Positions 47,601 to 52,470 of a DNA stretch of 52,470 nucleotides are shown in pieces; position 1 is the stretch's first letter; each line of letters opens with the position of its first letter. The position numbers and the translations under genes were made by a program. Under the pieces are notes generated by a model, which did not search any database, had not been told where the DNA came from, and worked only from the letters and a program-made list of their open reading frames with translations. This stretch comes from Rhodoblastus sp. 17X3 (GTDB lineage Bacteria; Pseudomonadota; Alphaproteobacteria; Rhizobiales; Beijerinckiaceae): the NCBI RefSeq assembly GCF_030056575.1, contig NZ_JASHHX010000024.1:1-52470 (forward strand), given 5' to 3'.

Positions 47601-48262
47601 GGGCCTATGACATCGACTATGGCGGCCTCGACCATGTGCTGGCCGCCGCGCGCGACGTCAACGTGCTGGTGCTCGACACCGAGGTCTATTCCAATACCGG
47701 CGGCCAGGCGTCGAAGGCCACGCCGCTCGGCGCCGTCGCAAAATTCGCCGCCGCCGGCAAGCGCGTGGCGCGCAAGGACCTGGCCTTGCAGGCCATCGCC
47801 TATGGCAATGTCTATGTCGCGCAGGTCGCGCTGGGCGCCAATCCGCAGCAGACGCTGCTGGCCATGCGCGAAGCCGAAGCCTGGCCCGGCCCCTCGCTGA
47901 TCCTCGCCTATAGCCATTGCATCGCGCATGGCTTCGATCTGCGTTACGGGATGGCGCAGCAGGATCTCGCCACGGCGTGCGGCTACTGGCCCCTGTTCCG
48001 TTTCAATCCCGCGATGCGCAAGGCGGGCGAGGCGCCGTTCCGGCTGGATTCGCCGCGCCCGACGATTCCGCTGAAGGACTATGCCTACAAGGAATTGCGC
48101 TATCGCAGCCTTGCCAGCAGCCGGCCGGACGAAGCGGCCGAACTGCTCGCGCACGCCCAGACGGCCGTCACTGAAAAATACGCGCAATATGAAGCGCTCG
48201 CCAGAAGCGACGGCAGCCGATTCCATCCCGACGCCCGGGTGCGCGCCGGCGAGAATTTTTGA
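44636..48262 (+). pseudogene. nifJ: Pyruvate:ferredoxin (flavodoxin) oxidoreductase interrupted by an in-frame TAG
   Basis: One continuous frame of 1208 codons, the normal size of NifJ, with a single amber codon at 45938-45940. Before it lie the pyruvate-binding domain (YPITPSSTMAELADEW, FTSSQGLLLMLPNM) and the CoA-binding region (RLYRPFSAGHFLASLP). TAG replaces the residue between RAVF and GLGSDGTVGANKNS, where relatives have an aromatic residue. Beyond it the frame stays open with two 4Fe-4S motifs (CIQCGQCAIACP, CTGCGVCVEVCP), CGGCGETPY and the thiamine-diphosphate motif GGDGWAYDIDYGG. Either a recent nonsense mutation, a sequencing error or readthrough. An ATG at 46064 in the same frame has no ribosome site. 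Confidence 0.85.
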
Positions 48263-48272
48263 GGAGCGCCAA

Positions 48273-49280
48273 ATGGATCTCAGCACGCGCTATCTCGGCC
48301 TCGCCCTGCGCAATCCGGTCATCGCATCGGCCTCGCCGCTTTCCGGCGATCTCGACGGCGTCAGGCGGCTGGAAGATTGCGGAGCCGCCGCGATTGTCCT
48401 GCCCTCGCTATTCGAGGAGCAGCTTCGACAGGAACAAGAGCTGGCCGAGGCGTTGTCGAGCGTCGGCGCGGACAGCTCGCCGGAAGCGAGCTCCTATTTT
48501 CCCGCCGCCAGCGAATACAGATCCGGCGCGGCGGCCTATCTCGATCTGATCGCCAAGGCGCGCGCCGCCGTCGACATCCCGATCGTCGCCAGTCTGAACG
48601 GGTCGACCGAGTCCGGCTGGATCGATTACGCCTGCCAGATCGAACAGGCCGGCGCCAGCGCCCTCGAACTCAACATCTACCGGATCGCGTCCGGCCCCGA
48701 CGTCAGGATCGGCGAGCCGGAGGCGGATTGCCTGGCTCTGGTCAAAGCCGTCCGCGCCCGGGTCAAGCTTCCGCTGGCGGTCAAACTGCAACCCAGTTTC
48801 GCCGCCTTCGGGGCGCTGGCGCAAGGCCTCGATGCGGCGGGCGCCGACGGGCTGGTTCTGTTCAACCGCCTTTATCAGCCGGATATCGATCTGGCGCGAC
48901 TGAGATGGACCAATGAGATCGCATTGAGCGGCGCCAACGAGATCCGACTCGGTCTGCTGTGGGTTTCACTGCTGGGCGGCCGGCTGCCGCGCGCCAGCCT
49001 CGCCGCAGGATCGGGCGTGGAAACGGCGGATGAAGTCATCAAATTTCTGCTGGCGGGGGCCGACGCCGTCATGACCGCGTCCGCGCTGCTGCGCCATGGC
49101 CCCGAACATTTGCGAACCATGATCGCAGGCCTGGAAACCTGGCTGGCCCAACGCGGATTTGCGTCGGTCAGCGCGATCAAGGGATTGATGAAGCATTCAC
49201 GCGGCGACGCTGAAGCGCAGGAGCGCAGCGATTATATTCACAGCTTGTTGGGCTATCGCGGTCGATATGTTCGGCGGTGA
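48273..49280 (+). CDS. Dihydroorotate dehydrogenase-like protein of unknown substrate
   Basis: 335 residues from ATG 48273, with GAGGAG 6 nt upstream. A TIM-barrel FMN protein resembling class-1 DHOD: TRYLGLALRNPVIASASPLSGD, PIVASLNGS, ALELNIYRIAS, LPLAVKLQPSF, DGLVLFNRLYQ, SLAAGSGVETADE and GADAVMTASAL. The substrate loop of true DHOD (NLSCPN) reads NIYRIAS here, so it is not a pyrimidine enzyme of the classical type. Such proteins often neighbour nifJ. It lacks the ferredoxin domain of PreA. It ends 28 bp inside the convergent GST gene. Confidence 0.8.
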   Translation: MDLSTRYLGLALRNPVIASASPLSGDLDGVRRLEDCGAAAIVLPSLFEEQLRQEQELAEALSSVGADSSPEASSYFPAASEYRSGAAAYLDLIAKARAAVDIPIVASLNGSTESGWIDYACQIEQAGASALELNIYRIASGPDVRIGEPEADCLALVKAVRARVKLPLAVKLQPSFAAFGALAQGLDAAGADGLVLFNRLYQPDIDLARLRWTNEIALSGANEIRLGLLWVSLLGGRLPRASLAAGSGVETADEVIKFLLAGADAVMTASALLRHGPEHLRTMIAGLETWLAQRGFASVSAIKGLMKHSRGDAEAQERSDYIHSLLGYRGRYVRR

Positions 49281-49989
49281 TCGGGCGCCCGCATAACGGT
49301 TTCATGGAGCGTCGAGCAGTGACGCGCGAGATTCGGCCGAGCGGAAACGAATTGCTTCAGCGGCGTCTCTATGTCGTAAAAATGGATATTGGCGATAAAG
49401 CCATAGACGGCCGCATCGACGCTCGTCGGCTTCGCCCCGTGGATGAACGCGCCCTCGGGAATAAGATCGGCGAGGACGCCAAGATCGGCAAGGCCGCGCT
49501 GATAGGCCGCTTCCGGCTCGTAACGGCCGATTCCCTGGAAATGATAGCGCTGGAAATTGAATTCGCGGGCCATTGCCAGTCCATCCTCGGTCAGGCTGGG
49601 GTGCTCCCGCAGGAGCGCGGCGCGAAAAGCCGGCCAGTAGCGCTCGTCCTTCCAGCGTGAATAGGACATCACCCAATAGAGGTCGTCGAGCAGACGGGTC
49701 ACGAGCAGGCTCAGGTCTCGGTCACGCGCGCCCAATGCGGCGTCGATCGTCAGGTGAAATTTGCGGATGAGATGGGCGATGATGGTTTCGCTGTCGCCGA
49801 TGGTCTCACCGTCGTCGACAATATAGGGCAGCTGTCCGCGCGGGGCGGACGAGGCGTCGAACAGATGCTCATGGGCGAAGGGCAGGCCCGCGAGGCGCAG
49901 GAAGGCGAAGACCTTCAAGCCATAACCATTGTTGTCGGCGACGCCGAAAAGCGAAGGAAAAGCGAAGGATAGGAATAAAGCGTGATCAT
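49253..49989 (-). pseudogene. Glutathione S-transferase family gene broken by an 11-bp duplication
   Basis: The natural start is ATG 49989, with GAGGAG 8 nt upstream, reading MITLYSYPSLF. A tandem copy of 11 bases (49947-49968) then shifts the frame. Removing one copy gives ...PSLFGVADNNGYGLKVFAFL and an uninterrupted 241-residue GST-fold protein (GQLPYIVDDGETIGDSETIIAHL, then a helical domain with GAKPTSVDAAVYGF). As it stands, only the part from TTG 49918 is open, without a ribosome site. So the gene is probably inactive or slippage-dependent. Confidence 0.75.
49947..49968. repeat. 11-bp tandem duplication inside the GST gene
   Basis: AAAAGCGAAGG is present twice, head to tail. The length is not a multiple of three and explains the frameshift at the 5' end of the minus-strand GST gene. 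Confidence 0.9.
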
Positions 49990-50271
49990 CGCTGAAGCTC
50001 CTCGCGCGCGAGGCCAGGGGCGTGCTTGGCTTTCATTTCCGCCTCTTCTTCCGGTCTCAACTCAGCGTGTGTTCGGAGGCCTTTCAGCGTCAAAGGCAGA
50101 GGTTGTTTTTCACATTCCTGAGAAACATGATTTTCGCGGCGTCGCGCTCCGGCAAGCGAAGGACGCTGCATTCGCCATGCAAGATGCAAGGCAGGCCGCC
50201 GTCGCAAACAGCAACTGGCCAGCAACTCTCGCTGCGCGCATTGGAACGCCAATCTCCCAATGGGACTGTGT

Positions 50272-50643
50272 TCATTGCGCCGAACAGGTTTCGCTGACGC
50301 CGTTGCGGGTCAGGGTCGCGCTCCGTCCCTTGATCCAGAATTCAACGCCATTGCCGGCGTAGCGTCCCCCGTCAGCGGAGATTGCTTGCGGCAAAGTGAT
50401 CTCGCGCCCCGCATCGAAGGTCAGCGTGACGCTTCCCCTCTGGGCGCCGGACGCGGAGGAGACGAACCGAGCGGCCGGCCGGTCGCCGCCGCTGCACATG
50501 TATTGCGCTTCGGTTGCGGAGGCAGCGCGGCTGAGACCCAGACTCGCAATCGCCGCCGTAATAAGGCATGGCCATTTCCAGCGGCTCGCAGCGTGTCCTG
50601 TTCCCCATGCTACGTTGCTGTGTGGCGATGACCTTTTTATCAT
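50272..50643 (-). CDS. MliC-family lysozyme-inhibitor-like secreted protein
   Basis: 123 residues. An N-terminal signal region (WPCLITAAIASLGLSRAASA) leads to an MliC-type beta domain: YMCSGGDRPAARFVSS, SVTLTFDAGREITLPQAISADG, GRYAGNGVEFWIKG and SATLTRNGVSETCSAQ with the paired Cys. MliC proteins block C-type lysozyme in the periplasm. ATG 50643 has AAGGA 8 nt upstream. The cysteine of a lipobox is not obvious, so it may be soluble. The 49990-50271 gap before the GST gene holds no gene I can support. Confidence 0.75.
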   Translation of the reverse strand: MIKRSSPHSNVAWGTGHAASRWKWPCLITAAIASLGLSRAASATEAQYMCSGGDRPAARFVSSASGAQRGSVTLTFDAGREITLPQAISADGGRYAGNGVEFWIKGRSATLTRNGVSETCSAQ

Positions 50644-50811
50644 GCCGCCATTCCTTCATGATTGGCCGCGCCGCTCAAAGCGGATTTGGGAACATGGTCA
50701 ATCGGCCCCGGTCTTCCGTCAATAATCATAATGCAATCCGTCATTTGCGTTTTCCGCTCGCCGCGACCTTCGGAGATCGCGCAGGGCCTCTCGCGTCGCG
50801 CCGGAATTGCG

Positions 50812-51840
50812 CTAGTCGGCGGCTTTCCTGGGGCGCTCAAGGATCGAGGCGCGAAACTGGCTCGGGGAAGCGCCGAACCAGCGTTTGCAGGCGCGGAAAA
50901 ATGTTCCGGGGTCGGCGAAGCCGAGCAGATAGGCGACTTCCGCCGTCGTCAGGCTCGATCGTGCAAGATAATGCTGGGCGAGGTCGCAACGCGTCCCGTC
51001 GAGCAGGCGTTCGAAGGGCGCGCCCTCGTCGCGCAACCGCCTTTGCAAGGTTCGATCGCTCATCTTCAGCGCGTTGGCGATGGACTCGCGCCGCGGTTCG
51101 CCCGCCGAAAGCTGGCGCGCGATTTCGCGGCGCACGCGCACGCTGAGACTGGCGCCGTCGAACGCTGCGAGACGCTGCTGCAGAAGGTTGTCGTGCAGCT
51201 CCGCGACCATGGGATTGAACGCGGGCAGGGGGGCGTCGAGGGCCTCGGCCGTGAAAATCCAGCCGTTGAATTGCGCGCCGAACTGGATCGGGCAGCGGAA
51301 GGCCTTCTCGAACTGCGACAGGTCGTCAGGCGCCGCGAACACCGTCGCCACGCAGACGGGCTCGATCGGCCGCCCCGCGACCCAGCGGCAGAAATTGAGG
51401 ATGGTCAGGAGATCATATTCAATTCGCTCGCGCGGCACCGATTCCCGCCCGCCAAAAAGGTCGAAGCGGACATGAATATTCTCGCCATGAGGCTCCAGCG
51501 AGAGTTCGGCGGCGTCGCTGACCAGCCGCATATGACGCGAAATCGATTCAAGCGCCGCCCGCAGATTGCAGCTCGACAGCATCGAATATCCGACGACGTC
51601 GAAATTGCCCGGCATTGGCAGATCCGAGCCGATAAGGCCGATTTCGAGATTGCCCGAACGTTCGGTCGCGATCCGCCACAAGCGGCTCATCTTTTCCGTG
51701 GGGACGCGCGCTTCGCGATCCAGCAGAATGCCGGGATCGATATCCGCCGCCCGCATCAGTTCGGCAGTGTCCAGCCCCGCGACCGCCATCATGTCGATGA
51801 CGCCACGTAGCCACGGCGACGACGTGGTTCGGTTGGTCAT
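50812..51840 (-). CDS. AraC-family transcriptional regulator (OruR/ArgR-like), copy B
   Basis: 342 residues. The arabinose-binding-like domain (MPGNFDVVGYSMLSSCNLRA) is followed by an AraC DNA-binding domain (ALKMSDRTLQRRLRDEGAPF; TTAEVAYLLGFADPGTFFRACKRW). It shares the same domain plan, start motif (RTTSS) and much of its sequence with the gene at 19-1062. Divergent from the acyl-CoA synthetase at 52378, a possible target. A 12-bp palindrome lies 34 bp before its start. Confidence 0.9.
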   Translation of the reverse strand: MTNRTTSSPWLRGVIDMMAVAGLDTAELMRAADIDPGILLDREARVPTEKMSRLWRIATERSGNLEIGLIGSDLPMPGNFDVVGYSMLSSCNLRAALESISRHMRLVSDAAELSLEPHGENIHVRFDLFGGRESVPRERIEYDLLTILNFCRWVAGRPIEPVCVATVFAAPDDLSQFEKAFRCPIQFGAQFNGWIFTAEALDAPLPAFNPMVAELHDNLLQQRLAAFDGASLSVRVRREIARQLSAGEPRRESIANALKMSDRTLQRRLRDEGAPFERLLDGTRCDLAQHYLARSSLTTAEVAYLLGFADPGTFFRACKRWFGASPSQFRASILERPRKAAD

Positions 51841-52377
51841 GAAATTTTATCTCGATCCCCTTCCGCCAATCCGCCAGCGCGCTGGTCCGATGACGGCCCT
51901 TTATCAATTTTCCGCCAATTTAACATAGCGTTTTCGGGATTAAAGAATGTTTTGCTGAACTGGCGAGCTAAACTTTCGTCTTTCGTATCGTTATTGCGCG
52001 TTTCAAGAACCGTTCCGGAACTCCGCGGCGGATCTATTTCAAGTCGATTTTAGTTGGCCGCGACAATGGCGTCGCCGCGCCATGTAAAAGCGAGGGATCT
52101 GCTTGCGGCCCCGCTTCGGCGCCAAATAGATCTGCATCTCGTTCAACGGCGCCAGCGTTAAACTATCGTATTAGTGCGCGCGCAGATGTTTGCGTTGTCG
52201 CCGGCGATTTGGCCCGCTCAAGGGCAAATGTGTCCGCAAAGCCAGAGTTTTGGCGTTCCAGCGCCAGTTGTCGCGCGGGGGAGCCAAGCTATTCTTCCGC
52301 GCTCAAGAAAACGCCTTGCTGACCCCCGCCAAAAGCCGGGGGCGAAGCAGCGCCACAATAAACCCTGGAGAGGAATA
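51841..52377. other. Intergenic region between the AraC copy and the acyl-CoA synthetase
   Basis: 537 bp without a credible gene. It includes a perfect palindrome CCAGCGCGCTGG at 51874-51885 that may be an operator for the AraC gene. An AT-rich stretch (51900-52010) could hold divergent promoters. A GC hairpin (CCCCCG/CGGGGG, 52323-52342) lies just before the ribosome site GGAGAGG of the acyl-CoA synthetase. Confidence 0.5.
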
Positions 52378-52470
52378 ATGGCGAAAGCCGATCCCTACGC
52401 CGTCGGTCTAGACCGCAACCGCGCCAATTACGCGCCGCTGACGCCGCTGAGCTTTCTCGCGCGCACCGCC
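52378..52470 (+). CDS. Acyl-CoA synthetase (AMP-binding), 5' end only
   Basis: The first 31 codons read MAKADPYAVGLDRNRANYAP then LTPLSFLARTA, and the frame runs off the window. This opening is characteristic of the fatty-acyl-CoA / 3-methylmercaptopropionyl-CoA ligase group of AMP-forming synthetases (DLDRNxANxxPLTPLSFL). The ATG is preceded by GGAGAGG. The substrate cannot be judged from this fragment. Confidence 0.7.
   Translation, partial: MAKADPYAVGLDRNRANYAPLTPLSFLARTA

Noticed and set aside
49986-50252. 88-codon minus-strand frame just upstream of the GST gene, with ATGA overlap
   Set aside because: Composition rich in Arg/Cys at the start and no domain; it may be a real leader peptide, but support is too weak.

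Overview
The window is high-GC, densely coded DNA from an alphaproteobacterium, most likely of the order Hyphomicrobiales (a Rhodoblastus-, Methylocystis- or Beijerinckia-like lineage). The evidence is an Irr-type Fur regulator with an ICE-box-like operator, a riboswitch-led thiOSGE operon, the erpA/dgt divergent pair, an OpgC-family protein, and a NifJ-type pyruvate:ferredoxin oxidoreductase of the kind found in diazotrophs and phototrophs. This placement is inferred from gene content, not from a phylogeny.

Layout. 1-3.2 kb: AraC-type regulator; YeiH-type exporter divergent from its LysR regulator. 3.2-5 kb: a sparse stretch with a small secreted protein, a SnoaL-like protein, a gene remnant, a terminator and tRNA-Lys(CTT). 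5-8.1 kb: hflK-hflC and a TerC-family membrane protein. 8.1-10.6 kb: a secreted protein, a polyprenyl-phosphate sugar transferase and a frameshifted small-protein remnant. 10.6-14.1 kb: irr with its ICE-like box, then a promoter, TPP riboswitch and thiO-thiS-thiG-thiE. 14.2-19.7 kb: a possible 2OG-Fe(II) oxygenase, a small membrane protein, a copper P-type ATPase fused to a C-terminal copper-chaperone domain, and ccoG. 19.7-22.2 kb: an AraC regulator and a Hint-domain protein. 22.2-28.1 kb (minus): aceE-aceF-lpdA, a homodimeric-E1 pyruvate dehydrogenase with lipoyl domains on both E2 and E3. 28.2-32 kb (minus): lutABC and a GntR/FCD regulator, with matching operators before lutA and before the regulator gene. 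32-36 kb (minus): an APH/P-loop kinase fusion, a degenerate SGNH protein, OpgC and erpA. 36.2-41.6 kb (plus): dgt, homoserine dehydrogenase, GST, recJ and tRNA-Glu(TTC). 41.9-49.3 kb: a TRIC/UPF0126 channel, the tail of a lost MFS transporter, then a redox cluster of GltD-like Fe-S flavoprotein, pyruvate:ferredoxin oxidoreductase (with an in-frame amber codon) and a DHOD-like protein. 49.3-52.5 kb: a GST gene broken by an 11-bp tandem duplication, an MliC-like protein, a paralogue of the first AraC gene, and the first codons of an acyl-CoA synthetase.

Much of the window concerns pyruvate and lactate. Lactate oxidation (LutABC) yields pyruvate, which PDH converts to acetyl-CoA plus NADH and which PFOR would convert to acetyl-CoA plus reduced ferredoxin. 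The PFOR reading frame carries an amber codon, so that branch may be off or may need readthrough. The best candidates for new biology are the copA/copZ-like fusion with an internal start signal, the amber-interrupted PFOR in a GltD-like/DHOD-like module, the apparent SGNH pseudo-enzyme beside OpgC, and the duplication-disrupted GST gene.
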